Source: Luteimonas sp. J29
Lineage (GTDB): Bacteria; Pseudomonadota; Gammaproteobacteria; Xanthomonadales; Xanthomonadaceae
Assembly (NCBI RefSeq): GCF_000472505.1
Contig: NZ_AWZR01000002.1
Location: forward strand, 62,001-126,000
Reading direction: 5' to 3'
Length of the DNA: 64,000 bases
Positions 11,639-20,151 of this stretch are shown piece after piece (the stretch's first letter is position 1; each line of letters begins with the position of its first letter). Under the pieces are notes generated by a model. It searched no databases, had not been told where the DNA came from, and saw only the letters and a list, made by a program, of their open reading frames with translations. Made by a program: the position numbers and the translations under genes.

Positions 11639-11663
11639 GGCCCGGGGCCGCGCGGGAGCAGCG

Positions 11664-11915
11664 ATGAACCTGGAGTGGCTGGGCTACCTGGCGGCCGTGC
11701 TCACCACGCTGGCATTCGTGCCGCAGGCGGTGAAGACGATCCGCAGCCGCGACACCAGCGGCATCTCGCTCGGGATGTACGTGGTGTTCATCGTCGGCAT
11801 CGTGTGCTGGTTCTGCTACGGGATCGTGCTCGGCTCCTGGCCGATGATCCTGGCCAACGCGGTGACGTTCGTGCTCGCGGCGGTGATCCTCGCGCTCAAG
11901 CTGCGCCACGGCTAG
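11664..11915 (+). CDS. SemiSWEET-family sugar transporter
   Basis: 83-residue protein with three transmembrane helices (about 7-24, 37-57, 62-80) and the PQ-loop motif: LTTLAFVPQAVKTIRSRDTS, then GISLGMYVVFIVG. Bacterial SemiSWEETs dimerise to make one sugar transport pathway. Length and the Pro-Gln motif in helix 1 fit the family very well. RBS GGGAGC lies upstream of ATG 11664. It follows the exported amidohydrolase by 25 bp; a shared operon is plausible, but a functional link is not evident. Confidence 0.92.
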   Translation: MNLEWLGYLAAVLTTLAFVPQAVKTIRSRDTSGISLGMYVVFIVGIVCWFCYGIVLGSWPMILANAVTFVLAAVILALKLRHG

Positions 11916-12080
11916 CGGCGGGGTCGCAGCTGCCGCCAGCGGCCCGGCGGCCGGCCACGTCCAGCCGAACCGGGCGCGAACCCAAGCCGGCGAGCAGCCG
12001 GGCAGCGCGGCGCCGACGCCCACGGCCGCGACCAGCGCGGTGGCGCCGGCCGCGCCGGCCAGGACGCGGTCGGGACGCAT
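11916..12080 (-). pseudogene. Possible remnant of an XRE-coupled membrane gene
   Basis: The minus-strand ATG at 12080 overlaps the XRE regulator's stop as TGATG, the arrangement used for translational coupling. The product opens [20 protein letters not shown], a plausible membrane segment. The frame has no stop before it runs antisense into the SemiSWEET gene at 11915. Small XRE regulators of this type are often followed by a short integral-membrane gene, so this may be the stub of one truncated at its 3' end. It may equally be chance; only the coupling and the hydrophobic start support it. Confidence 0.25.
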
Positions 12081-12331
12081 CACCGGCCCTCCCAGCGGAA
12101 CACGTCCTCGATCCCGGCGCCGAGGGCGCGGGCGATCCGGAACGCCAGTTCCAGCGACGGTGCGTAGCGCGCCGCCTCGAGCGCGATGATCGTCTGCCGC
12201 GTCGCCCCGCAGGCATCGGCCAGCGCCTGCTGGGTCATGCCGCGTTCCGTGCGCAGGCGGCGGATCGCGTTCGCGACCGGCGTGCGGGCCGGAGGCGAGG
12301 CGACCGGCACGCGGATGCTGGCGGGGCTCAT
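12080..12331 (-). CDS. XRE/YozG-type transcriptional regulator
   Basis: 83-residue Cro/C1-type helix-turn-helix protein. The HTH spans residues about 20-75: [20 protein letters not shown], then [40 protein letters not shown]. The domain ends with the IEDVFRWEG tail characteristic of short YozG-like regulators that usually pair with a membrane protein. The 5' end has no Shine-Dalgarno and abuts a perfect palindrome at 12338-12352, suggesting autoregulation and a very short leader. Divergent from cnoX. Confidence 0.88.
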   Translation of the reverse strand: MSPASIRVPVASPPARTPVANAIRRLRTERGMTQQALADACGATRQTIIALEAARYAPSLELAFRIARALGAGIEDVFRWEGR

Positions 12332-12337
12332 GTAAAA

Positions 12338-12352
12338 CGGATGTTACATCCG
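12338..12352. promoter_or_regulatory. 15-bp palindrome at XRE start, likely operator
   Basis: CGGATGT-T-ACATCCG is a perfect inverted repeat (7-bp arms, 1-nt centre) lying 7 bp upstream of the XRE start codon. It is embedded in a larger dyad, ATGTAA (12330-12335) and TTACAT (12344-12349), the first arm of which includes part of the start codon. A TGTAAC -10-like hexamer on the minus strand lies inside it, so a bound repressor would cover the promoter. No data show binding. Confidence 0.5.
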
Positions 12353-12439
12353 GGCCCCGCGGCGTCAACTTTTCCCGGCTCCGGCTTGGAATCCCGGAGC
12401 GCTGCCGCCATCCTGCCCTCCCCCGCACCGGAACCGCCC

Positions 12440-13309
12440 ATGACCGCCGACGCCGCCAAGCACGTCTTCGACGCCACGACCGCCAGCTTCGAGGCGGAAG
12501 TCCTGCGCAAGTCGCTGGAGGTGCCGGTCCTGGTGGATTTCTGGGCCGAATGGTGCGGCCCGTGCCGGACCCTCGGCCCGATCCTGGAAAAGCTCGCCGG
12601 CCAGTACAACGGCGCCTTCCTGCTGGCCAAGGTCGACACCGAGCGCGAGCCGCAGATCGCCGCCGCGTTCCAGATCCGCTCGATCCCGACCGTGTTCCTG
12701 GTCAAGGGCGGGCAGCTGGTCGACGGCTTCCAGGGCGCGCTGCCGGAAGGCCAGCTGCGCGAGTTCCTGCGCCACCACGGCATCGAGCCGGCCGAGGGCG
12801 GCGGCGACGCCGCGGAGGCGGAGCCCGTACCGCTCGATCCGGCGGCCGAGGTCGCGCGCCTGCGCGCGGCGGTCGAAGCCGAGCCCGACAAGGACGAACT
12901 CAAGCTCGACCTCGCCCTGGCCCTGCTCCAGACCGGCGCGGCGCAGGAGGCCGAACGCCTGCTCGACGCGCTGCCCGCCAACCTCGCCACCGACGACCGC
13001 GCGGTGAAGGCGCGCGCGCGTCTGGGCTTCGCCGCCCTGCTCGCCGACGCGCCGCCGCCGGCCGAGCTCGAGGCCGCGGTCGCCGCCGACCCGGGCGACC
13101 TGCGCGCGCGCCACCTGCTGGGCGTGCACCGGATCGTCGCCGGCGACGCCGAGGCCGGGCTGGAGCAGTTCATCGAGATGCTGCAGCGCGACCGCGCCTT
13201 CGGCGACGGACTGCCGCGCAAGGCCCTGATCGACGCGTTCCAGATCATCGACGACGCCGGGCTGGTCGGCCGCTACCGGCGCCGGATGGCGTCGCTGCTG
13301 CTGGTCTGA
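12440..13309 (+). CDS. cnoX: CnoX/YbbN-like thioredoxin-TPR chaperone
   Basis: 289-residue cytoplasmic protein: N-terminal thioredoxin fold (residues about 5-110) with WAEWCGPCRTLGPIL, active site CGPC at 39-42 and the cis-Pro segment RSIPTVFLVKGGQLVDG, then TPR-like helices with DELKLDLALALLQTGAAQEA. It matches CnoX (YbbN), a chaperone-redox protein that works with GroEL. E. coli CnoX lacks a redox-active CXXC; here both Cys residues are present, so thiol-disulfide activity is expected. ATG 12440 is chosen at the start of the conserved domain; the region upstream is the divergent XRE promoter. Confidence 0.92.
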   Translation: MTADAAKHVFDATTASFEAEVLRKSLEVPVLVDFWAEWCGPCRTLGPILEKLAGQYNGAFLLAKVDTEREPQIAAAFQIRSIPTVFLVKGGQLVDGFQGALPEGQLREFLRHHGIEPAEGGGDAAEAEPVPLDPAAEVARLRAAVEAEPDKDELKLDLALALLQTGAAQEAERLLDALPANLATDDRAVKARARLGFAALLADAPPPAELEAAVAADPGDLRARHLLGVHRIVAGDAEAGLEQFIEMLQRDRAFGDGLPRKALIDAFQIIDDAGLVGRYRRRMASLLLV

Positions 13310-13336
13310 GCCCGCGCCGGGCGCGGCGGGGCCTGG

Positions 13337-13354
13337 CCATACCAGAGCGTATGG
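13337..13354. repeat. CCATAC-N6-GTATGG inverted repeat
   Basis: An 18-bp dyad with perfect 6-bp arms (13337-13342 and 13349-13354) lies 42 bp upstream of the DUF4442 gene start. Its AT-rich arms stand out from the local GC background. It could be a regulator binding site; nothing else supports a function. Confidence 0.4.
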
Positions 13355-13395
13355 TAAGCTGCGGCGATGCCGTCGCAGCTCCCTTCCTCCCGCGC

Positions 13396-13848
13396 ATGAC
13401 GCGTTATCCCAGGCTGTTCCGCCACCTGTTCAACCTGTGGCCGCCGTTCGTGGCGGCCGGGATCCACATCACCCACCTCTCGCCCGACTGGCGCCGGGCC
13501 AGGGTCGAGCTGCGCCTGCGGCCGTGGAACCGCAACTACGTCGGCACCCACTTCGGCGGCAGCCTGTTCGCCATGACCGACCCGTTCCACATGTTCCTGA
13601 CGTTGCAGTCGCTGGGACGCGACTACATTGTCTGGGACCGGGCGGCGGAGATCGAGTTCGTCAAGCCCGGCCGGGGCGTGGTCGCGGCCGAGTTCCACCT
13701 CGACGACGACACCCTGGAGCGCATGCGTGCCGCGACCGCCGATGGCGACAAGTACCTGCACTGGTTCGAGGTCGAGGTGCGCGACCGCGACGGCGACGTG
13801 GTCGCGCGCGTTCGCAAGCAGCTGTACGTGCGCCGCAAGCGGCGCTGA
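13396..13848 (+). CDS. DUF4442 hotdog-fold thioesterase-like protein
   Basis: 150-residue protein of the DUF4442 group, related to PaaI-type hotdog thioesterases. Visible features are the N-terminal LFNLWPPFVAAGIHITHLSP, LRPWNRNYVGTHFGGSLFAM (the N-x-x-G-T-H-F-G-G hotdog helix) and the YIVWDRAAEIEFVKPGRG strand. Catalytic activity has not been shown for most members. ATG 13396 is preferred; an in-frame ATG at 13351 would add 15 residues but lies inside the CCATAC dyad. It stands alone between cnoX and the kinase gene. Confidence 0.85.
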   Translation: MTRYPRLFRHLFNLWPPFVAAGIHITHLSPDWRRARVELRLRPWNRNYVGTHFGGSLFAMTDPFHMFLTLQSLGRDYIVWDRAAEIEFVKPGRGVVAAEFHLDDDTLERMRAATADGDKYLHWFEVEVRDRDGDVVARVRKQLYVRRKRR

Positions 13849-13923
13849 CCCGCGCCGCCACGGGCGGATTCATCCGGCCCGGCGCCGCCGCTGTGTATGC
13901 TCCCCCGGCGACAGGGGGAATCG

Positions 13924-15945
13924 ATGACGGATTGGCCAACCCAGCCGGTGCGAGGACCGCTGCCCGAGGTACCGGGCTACCGCGTGGCGCGCGTGGTTGG
14001 CGAGGGCGGCATGTCGACCGTGTACCTGGGCACCCAGCTGTCGCTTGGGCGCGAGGTCGCGATCAAGGTGATGCGCCCTGAGGCGCTGGCCGACGAGGTG
14101 GCGCGGCGCCGGTTCGAGAACGAGGCGCGCACCATCGCGCGCCTGGAACATCCGCACATCGTCGGCATCCACGAGGTCGGGCGCACCGCCGACGGACTGC
14201 CCTGGTACGCGATGCCCTGGCTGCCGCGCGGCCACGTCGGCCAGCGCGACCTCACCGGCGACCCGCAGCGGGTGCGCGAGATCCTGCGCGCGCTGCTCTC
14301 GGCGCTGTCCTACGCGCATGCGCGCGGCGTCGTCCACCGCGACGTCAAGGCCGAGAACGTGCTGTTCGACGAAGCCGACCGACCGCTCCTGGCCGACTTC
14401 GGCATCGCCCTGCGCCGCGGCCACGGCACCCGGGTCACGATGACCGGACTGGCGGTGGGCAGCACCGCGTACATGGCGCCGGAGCAGGCGCGCGGCGAAC
14501 AGGTCGACCATCGCGCCGACCTCTACAGCGTGGGCGTGCTGGCCTGGGAAATGCTCGTCGGCGAGCTTCCCTACAAGGCCGACGACGCGCTGTCGATGGC
14601 GATCCAGCACGCGCAGAACCCGATCCCGAGGCTGCCGCCTTCGCTGCGCCACTGGCAGCGCTTCTTCGACCGTGCGCTGGCCAAGTCGCCGCGCAAGCGC
14701 TTCGCCGACGCGGCGCAGATGCTCGAGGCGCTCGAGCGCGTGCCGCAGGGCGGACCGGGCCGCGCCGCGCCCGCACGGCTGCTGGCGGCCGCGAACGGGT
14801 GGCTGCGCCGCGCGCCGGCCACGGCCTGGGTGCTGCTGGGGCTGGCGGTCGCCGCCGCGCTCGGCCTGGGCCTGCACCACGTCCGCACGCCCGGCACGTC
14901 GACCCCGTCGCCGCAGGCCGCGACCGGTGCACCGCCGGCGTCGCCGCTTCCGCCGGCGGCCGCGGTGGCGGGCCTGGCCGAGCCGGCGATGGATGCCGCC
15001 GCGCCGCTCTCGGACGCCGACCGCTGGCTGGAGCAGGCGCGCCTGCAGCTCGAGGACGGGCGCCTGTCGCTGCCGCCCGGCGAGAACGCCACCCACAGCG
15101 TGGTCGAGGCGGCGCGCGCCGACCCCGCGCATCCGCAGCTCGCCGCCACCGCCGCCGACGTGATGCGCGCCCTGGCCGAGGCGACGGCCAGGGCGGTGGC
15201 GTCCGACCAGGACATCGACCCGCTCCTTGCCGCCGCCGCGCGCCTGCACGAGAGCGGCGCCGGGGGCGACGCGGCCCACGCCGCGTGGCGCGAACGCGTC
15301 GAGGCCGCGATGCGGGCGAGGATCGGCGCGGCGGCAACGAAGGTCGACCGCGAGTCGGCGCTGCGCGCGGTGCAGCGGGCCCGGGACGCGCGCCTGCCCA
15401 CCGCCGCGGTGGCGCGGCTCGAGGCGCTGGCCGCGAAGATTCCCGACCTGCAGGGCCGCGACCCCGGCAACCTGGACGGCATGCAGCTGCTCGAGGGCAC
15501 CGCGCGCCCGCTCGCCGCGTTCCGGCGCCCGGTCTCGCGCGCCGAGTACGAACGGTTCGCCAACGCCACCGGCCGCACCGCCACGCTGTGCCGCGAGCGC
15601 GCCTCGCTGCTGCGCATGGTGTCGCCGCGCGACTGGATGCGGCCGGGGTTCGAACAGTCCGCGGGCGACCCGGTGGTGTGCGTGTCGGTGGCCGACGCCG
15701 AGGCCTATGCGCAGTGGCTGGGCCGGCGCGACGGCCACCGCTACCGGCTTCCGACCGTGGCCGAGGCCGCACGCCTGCCGCCGGCGGCAGGGCGCGCGTT
15801 CTCGGAATGGCGCGCCGACTGCGGCAGCGACTGCGGCCAGCGCCGCGCCGTCGGCGCCAGCTGGCGCACCGAGGATTCGGCCCGGCTGCTCGACGCCGGG
15901 CGCGGCTACGACGACGTGGCGTTCCGCCTGGTGCGCGAGCTGTAG
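13924..15945 (+). CDS. Membrane Ser/Thr protein kinase with FGE-like outer domain
   Basis: 673-residue receptor-type kinase. The cytoplasmic kinase domain has GEGGMSTVYLG (glycine loop, about 27-37), VAIKVM (Lys48), VVHRDVKAENVLF (Asp140), ADFGIAL (DFG 158-160) and TAYMAPEQARGE, so it should be active. One membrane helix (about 299-318) follows an Ala/Arg linker. The exterior part has Ala-rich helices and ends in a sulfatase-modifying-factor/FGE-like fold (RPVSRAEYERFANATGRTA; YRLPTVAEAARLP; closing VAFRLVREL). An AGGGGGA ribosome site precedes ATG 13924. The FGE-like fold here is probably a ligand-binding module rather than an enzyme; that is inference. Confidence 0.93.
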   Translation: MTDWPTQPVRGPLPEVPGYRVARVVGEGGMSTVYLGTQLSLGREVAIKVMRPEALADEVARRRFENEARTIARLEHPHIVGIHEVGRTADGLPWYAMPWLPRGHVGQRDLTGDPQRVREILRALLSALSYAHARGVVHRDVKAENVLFDEADRPLLADFGIALRRGHGTRVTMTGLAVGSTAYMAPEQARGEQVDHRADLYSVGVLAWEMLVGELPYKADDALSMAIQHAQNPIPRLPPSLRHWQRFFDRALAKSPRKRFADAAQMLEALERVPQGGPGRAAPARLLAAANGWLRRAPATAWVLLGLAVAAALGLGLHHVRTPGTSTPSPQAATGAPPASPLPPAAAVAGLAEPAMDAAAPLSDADRWLEQARLQLEDGRLSLPPGENATHSVVEAARADPAHPQLAATAADVMRALAEATARAVASDQDIDPLLAAAARLHESGAGGDAAHAAWRERVEAAMRARIGAAATKVDRESALRAVQRARDARLPTAAVARLEALAAKIPDLQGRDPGNLDGMQLLEGTARPLAAFRRPVSRAEYERFANATGRTATLCRERASLLRMVSPRDWMRPGFEQSAGDPVVCVSVADAEAYAQWLGRRDGHRYRLPTVAEAARLPPAAGRAFSEWRADCGSDCGQRRAVGASWRTEDSARLLDAGRGYDDVAFRLVREL

Positions 15946-15972
15946 GCCTGCCGGACCGGTAAGATCCGGGAC

Positions 15973-16659
15973 ATGTCCCATCCCCCGACCCCGGCGCAGC
16001 GCCTGCAGCGCCTGTTCCTCACCGGACTGCTCACCCTGCTGCCGATCTGGCTCACCTGGGTGGTGGTGAAGTTCGTCTTCGTGCTGCTGTCGGACATCAG
16101 CCGGCCCTGGGTCGCGCCGCTGTCGCAGCGCATCGCCGCCTGGGCGCCGGACACGCTCGGCTGGGTCAACGTCGCTTCGGTGCAGGCCACCATCGGCATG
16201 GTCGCCACCCTGGGGCTGATCCTGGCGGTGGGCTGGCTGGCGCGGCGGGTGGTCGGGCAGCGGCTGCTGCGCTGGCTCGAGGCCCTGGTCGGGCGCATCC
16301 CGCTGGCCAACATCATCTATTCGAGCGCGCGCAAGCTGCTCGACATCCTGCAGACCAAGCCCGACGGCACCCAGCGCGTGGTCCTGATCGACTTCCCCCA
16401 CGACCAGATGAAGTCGGTCGGCTTCGTCACCCGCGTGATCCGCGAGTCGGGCACCGGCCGGGAACTGGCCGCGGTGTACGTGCCGACCACCCCCAACCCG
16501 ACCTCGGGCTACCTCGAGATCGTGCCCGTGGAGAAGATCACGCCCACCGACTGGACCGTGGACCAGGCGATGAGCTTCATCATCAGCGGCGGCGCGGTGG
16601 CGCCGGACGACATCCCCTTCGCCCCGCCGCCCGGGGGTGCGGAGCCGCGCCCGGGATGA
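15973..16659 (+). CDS. DUF502 membrane protein
   Basis: 228-residue integral membrane protein with two main hydrophobic spans (LFLTGLLTLLPIWLTWVVVK, and GMVATLGLILAVGWLARRVV) and a soluble C-terminal half containing IPLANIIYSSARKLLDILQT and the VYVPTTPNPTSGYLEIVPVE signature of DUF502. The function of the family is unknown. It begins 28 bp after the kinase stop and its own stop overlaps the next start (ATGA at 16656), so at least the latter two genes are coupled. Confidence 0.92.
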   Translation: MSHPPTPAQRLQRLFLTGLLTLLPIWLTWVVVKFVFVLLSDISRPWVAPLSQRIAAWAPDTLGWVNVASVQATIGMVATLGLILAVGWLARRVVGQRLLRWLEALVGRIPLANIIYSSARKLLDILQTKPDGTQRVVLIDFPHDQMKSVGFVTRVIRESGTGRELAAVYVPTTPNPTSGYLEIVPVEKITPTDWTVDQAMSFIISGGAVAPDDIPFAPPPGGAEPRPG

Positions 16660-17432
16660 GCGCGCGCGGGCCGCTCGACGACCGCGCCACCCGCCTGTTC
16701 ATCGCCCTGGCGGCGTTCTTCTGCGTCAACGCGGTGCTCGCGGAATTCATCGGGGTCAAGATCTTCGCGCTCGAGGACACCCTGGGCATCGCGCCGCTGG
16801 AGTGGAACCTGTTCGGGCAGGCCGGCTCGCTCAGCTTCACCGCCGGCACGCTGCTGTGGCCGGTGGTGTTCGTGTTCACCGACGTGATCAACGAGTACTT
16901 CGGCCGCCGCGGCGTGACCATGATCTCGTGGATCGCGGTGGGGCTGATCGTGTACGGCTTCGTGTTCGCCTTCATCGCGATCGCGCTGGCACCGGCCGGT
17001 TGGTGGGTGGAAGCGGCCCGGCCGCAGGGCGTGCCCGACTACCAGGCAGCGTTCGCCGCGGTGTTCGGCCAGGGACTGTGGACGATCGCCGGCTCGGTGG
17101 TCGCGTTCCTGGTCGGCCAGCTGATCGACGTGTCCGTGTTCCACCGCATCCGGCGCGCCACCGGCGAACGCATGGTCTGGCTGCGCGCGACCGGCTCGAC
17201 CGCGGTCTCGCAGCTGGTGGACAGCTTCGTGGTGATCTGGATCGCGTTCGTGCTCGGTCCGCAGCAGTGGCCGACCTCGCTGTTCCTGGCGGTGAGCAGC
17301 GTCAACTACGCCTGGAAGATGCTGGCCGCGATCGCGCTGATCCCGCTGCTGTACCTGATGCGCCGCGCCATCGCGGCCCACCTGGGGCCGGAACGCGCGC
17401 GGGAACTGCGCGCGGCCGCGGCCGGCGCCTGA
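16656..17432 (+). CDS. Queuosine-precursor transporter (VUT/YhhQ family)
   Basis: 258-residue polytopic protein, about six membrane helices. The first helix FIALAAFFCVNAVLAEFIGVK, the FTAGTLLWPVVFVFTDVINEYF segment with conserved Asp-Asn-Glu, and the late GSTAVSQLVDSFVVIWIAFV region are standard for the VUT family (DUF165). YhhQ of E. coli imports preQ0/preQ1 for queuosine synthesis, so that role is inferred from homology. Start overlaps the DUF502 stop as ATGA. Confidence 0.92.
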   Translation: MSARGPLDDRATRLFIALAAFFCVNAVLAEFIGVKIFALEDTLGIAPLEWNLFGQAGSLSFTAGTLLWPVVFVFTDVINEYFGRRGVTMISWIAVGLIVYGFVFAFIAIALAPAGWWVEAARPQGVPDYQAAFAAVFGQGLWTIAGSVVAFLVGQLIDVSVFHRIRRATGERMVWLRATGSTAVSQLVDSFVVIWIAFVLGPQQWPTSLFLAVSSVNYAWKMLAAIALIPLLYLMRRAIAAHLGPERARELRAAAAGA

Positions 17433-17456
17433 GCGGCCGCCCTCCGGCCGGACCGC

Positions 17457-17489
17457 CCCGGCACCTCCGCACCGGAAACGGGTGCCGGG
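17457..17489. terminator. GC hairpin between convergent genes
   Basis: CCCGGCACC (17457-17465) and GGTGCCGGG (17481-17489) form a 9-bp stem around a 15-nt loop, in the 105 bp between the convergent transporter and receptor genes. No U-tract follows on either strand, so it is at best a weak or Rho-assisted terminator. Confidence 0.4.
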
Positions 17490-17537
17490 TGGGCGCGCGC
17501 GACACTCCAGGCGCGACGCACCCACCCGGACCCGGGC

Positions 17538-20090
17538 TCAGTACATGATGCGCAGGGTCACGCCGTAGGTCCGCGGCGCGCCGAGGAACGCGTTCCAGGA
17601 ACCGGTCTGGATCGGCGCGTCGAAGCCCACCTGGCTGTAGGTTTCGTCGGTGAGGTTGCGGCCCCACAGCTCCACCGCCCAGCGCCGGTCGCGCGATCCG
17701 AGCACCACCCTCGCATCGACCACGGTGTAGGCATCCTGCAGCTTCTGCGGGTCGAGGTCGGATCCGGTGTTGTGTTCCCCGGTATAGCGCGCGCCGAGGT
17801 ACACGCGCGCGAGCATGCGGTCCGCGACATCCCACTCGTAGGTCAGCGACGCGTTGGCCTGCCAGCGCGGCATGAAGCCCGGGGTGGCGCCGGGCAGCAG
17901 CACCAGGTCGGCGTCGGGCAGCAGGTCGTCGCCGAACTGCGCGTCGAGCCAGGTCGCGCCGCCCTGCACCGACAGGCCGTCGACCGGCGTCTGCCACATC
18001 AGGTCGAGGTCCAGGCCGCGGCTCTTGAGCTCCGGGATCGAGCGCACCACGTAGCTGGTGCCGAGGAAGCTGTTGAGCTGGAAGTCGGTGAAGGTCTGCT
18101 GGAACAGCGAGGCGTTGAGCAGGAGGTTGCCGCCGGCCAGGGTCGACTTCAGGCCCAGCTCGTAGCTGTCGACGAACTCGCCGGGGAACGAGGTGTCGTC
18201 GACCGGGGTGATACCCGCACCACCCGACGACAGGCCGTTGGACGACTGCACGCGGTCGAGGTTGAAGCCGCCGGCCTTGTAGCCGCGCGCCGCCGACACG
18301 TAGGTCATCAGCGCCTCGCTCCAGCGGTAGGACACCCGCAGCGACCCGGACCATTCCTTCTCGTCGCGCTCCTGCCAGGTGTCGCGGCCGTGGTGCATCA
18401 CGTTGCTCCACGGCAGGCACATGTAGCCGATCACCGTCGGCACCAGGTCGGCGATGTAGGGCCCCGGCACGCCGCGGCCGGCCAGCGCCGCCCCGACCTG
18501 GGCCGGGTTGAGCAGGCCGTTGGCGCAGCCGATGCCGCCGTTGGGGTTGCTCAGCTGCGAACGCAGCTGCTTGCGCTCGTCGGTGTAGCGCGCGCCGATG
18601 GTGACGTCGAGCGCGTCGGTGGCGTGCCAGACGTTGTTGGTGAACAGCGCCATGCTGCGCGCGTTCTGCTCGAAATGGTCGTGGCTGCCGCCGCCGACGA
18701 AGGTGGTGCCGTAGGGCCGCCCGGCCGCCTGGGACAGGAACAGGAACGGGTTGCTGGTATCCACCAGCCCCGGCGGGAACGCCGCGGCGATGTTGCTCAG
18801 CAGCGCGATCGACAGGTAGGGCTCGTAGGCGCTGCCCATGGTGATGCTGTCGTTGCGCACCAGGTCCTCGTCCGCGTAGAAGGCGCCCACCATCCAGTCC
18901 ACCTTGTCGGTCGAGCCGGTCAGGCGCAGCTCCTGGCTGAAGGTCTCGAAGCCGACGTCGTTCTCGCCGGCGCCGTAGTGGCGGACCCAGATCGGCGCCG
19001 TGGTGAAGTCGAGGTCGCCGGAGTTGAGGTTGATCCAGTCGCGCATCGCGGTGATCGAGGTCAGGGTGGCCTCGCCCAGCCACGGCGTGTCCCAGTCGAC
19101 CTGTACCGACCAGCCCTTGTCCTCCACCGACTGGCGGGTGATGTCGTTGCTGTAGGCCAGGCGCCGCGAGGGATCCGGAACCGGGATGACGCCCTCGCCC
19201 CCGGCCAGCGCGTCGACAATGTCCGCGGTCGGTCCGCGCGTCGTGGTCACCGAGGCGCAGCATTCCTCGCTGCGGCTGGCGTAGTCGGCGATCATGCGGA
19301 TGCGCAGGCCGTCGGTCGGCTCGAGCAGCAGCTGGCCGCGCAGGCCGTGGAAGTCGAGGTTGTTGTCCTCGCGGCTGGTGCGCGGCCCGGCGCCGGTCTC
19401 GACGTCGAGGAAACCGTCGCGCCAGCGCTTGACGCCGTAGAGGCTGAAGGCGGCGGTGTCGCTGAGCGCGTCGTTGTAGCTGGCCGAGACGCCGAACAGG
19501 CCGTAGTTGCCGGCGGTGACCTCGGCTTCGACGCTCTGGTTGTAGGACGGCGCCCGGGTGACCACGTTGACCAGGCCGGCCGAGGTGTTCTTGCCGAACA
19601 CCGTGCCCTGCGGGCCCTTGAGCACTTCCACCCGCTCGACCGGGCCCAGGTCGCCGAAGCCGACGCCGTTGCGCGGCCGGTAGACGCCGTCGATCACCAC
19701 GCCCACCGACGATTCCAGGCCCGGGTTGTCGCCGACCGTGCCGATGCCGCGCAGCCGCACCGTGGTCTGGCTTTCCGACGCGGTGCTGGTGACGCTCATC
19801 CCCGAGACCAGGTGCTGGAGCTCCTTGATGTCGCGCGCGCCGGCATCCTGCAGCAGCTGCTCGGGCAGCACGCTCAGGGTGATCGGCACGTCCTGCAGCG
19901 CCTCCTCGCGCTTCTGCGCGGTGACGATCAGGGTGTCGAGCGTGGACGCCCGCTCGCTGGATGCGGGTGGCGGGACCTGGCCGCCGTCCTCCTGCAAGGC
20001 GTCGTCCGCGAGCGCGGTCGTGGCGAAACCGCACAGCGCGAGCGCCACCGAGGCGGCGAGCAAATTGCGATGGATCGTGTTGCCGTTCAT
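17538..20090 (-). CDS. TonB-dependent outer-membrane receptor
   Basis: 850-residue receptor. Signal peptide (ASVALALCGFATTALA, cut near residue 29), a TonB-box-like LDTLIVTAQKREE, the plug domain with RLRGIGTVGDNPGLESSVG and VERVEVLKGPQGTVFGKNTS, and a 22-strand-type barrel that ends in VTLRIMY with a C-terminal aromatic. It resembles CirA-like receptors of the sphingomonad/xanthomonad type that sit in catabolic clusters, not siderophore receptors with biosynthesis genes. It is the last gene of the minus-strand arm of the acyl-CoA locus; a 188-bp gap with a strong hairpin separates it from the dehydrogenase genes, so it may have its own promoter. It probably imports the substrate. Confidence 0.94.
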   Translation of the reverse strand: MNGNTIHRNLLAASVALALCGFATTALADDALQEDGGQVPPPASSERASTLDTLIVTAQKREEALQDVPITLSVLPEQLLQDAGARDIKELQHLVSGMSVTSTASESQTTVRLRGIGTVGDNPGLESSVGVVIDGVYRPRNGVGFGDLGPVERVEVLKGPQGTVFGKNTSAGLVNVVTRAPSYNQSVEAEVTAGNYGLFGVSASYNDALSDTAAFSLYGVKRWRDGFLDVETGAGPRTSREDNNLDFHGLRGQLLLEPTDGLRIRMIADYASRSEECCASVTTTRGPTADIVDALAGGEGVIPVPDPSRRLAYSNDITRQSVEDKGWSVQVDWDTPWLGEATLTSITAMRDWINLNSGDLDFTTAPIWVRHYGAGENDVGFETFSQELRLTGSTDKVDWMVGAFYADEDLVRNDSITMGSAYEPYLSIALLSNIAAAFPPGLVDTSNPFLFLSQAAGRPYGTTFVGGGSHDHFEQNARSMALFTNNVWHATDALDVTIGARYTDERKQLRSQLSNPNGGIGCANGLLNPAQVGAALAGRGVPGPYIADLVPTVIGYMCLPWSNVMHHGRDTWQERDEKEWSGSLRVSYRWSEALMTYVSAARGYKAGGFNLDRVQSSNGLSSGGAGITPVDDTSFPGEFVDSYELGLKSTLAGGNLLLNASLFQQTFTDFQLNSFLGTSYVVRSIPELKSRGLDLDLMWQTPVDGLSVQGGATWLDAQFGDDLLPDADLVLLPGATPGFMPRWQANASLTYEWDVADRMLARVYLGARYTGEHNTGSDLDPQKLQDAYTVVDARVVLGSRDRRWAVELWGRNLTDETYSQVGFDAPIQTGSWNAFLGAPRTYGVTLRIMY

Positions 20091-20128
20091 GGGTCTACCC
20101 TCCCGTAATCCTGCGTTGGGTCCTCGTC

Positions 20129-20151
20129 GGCCGCCGCCCCCTGCGGCGGCC
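20129..20151 (-). promoter_or_regulatory. Strong hairpin upstream of the receptor gene
   Basis: GGCCGCCGC (20129-20137) pairs perfectly with GCGGCGGCC (20143-20151) over a 5-nt loop, in the intercistronic gap between the acyl-CoA dehydrogenase and the TonB-dependent receptor. With no U-tract it is unlikely to terminate by itself. It could protect or process the transcript, so receptor mRNA is made at a different level from the enzymes. The rest of the gap holds no gene. Confidence 0.4.
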
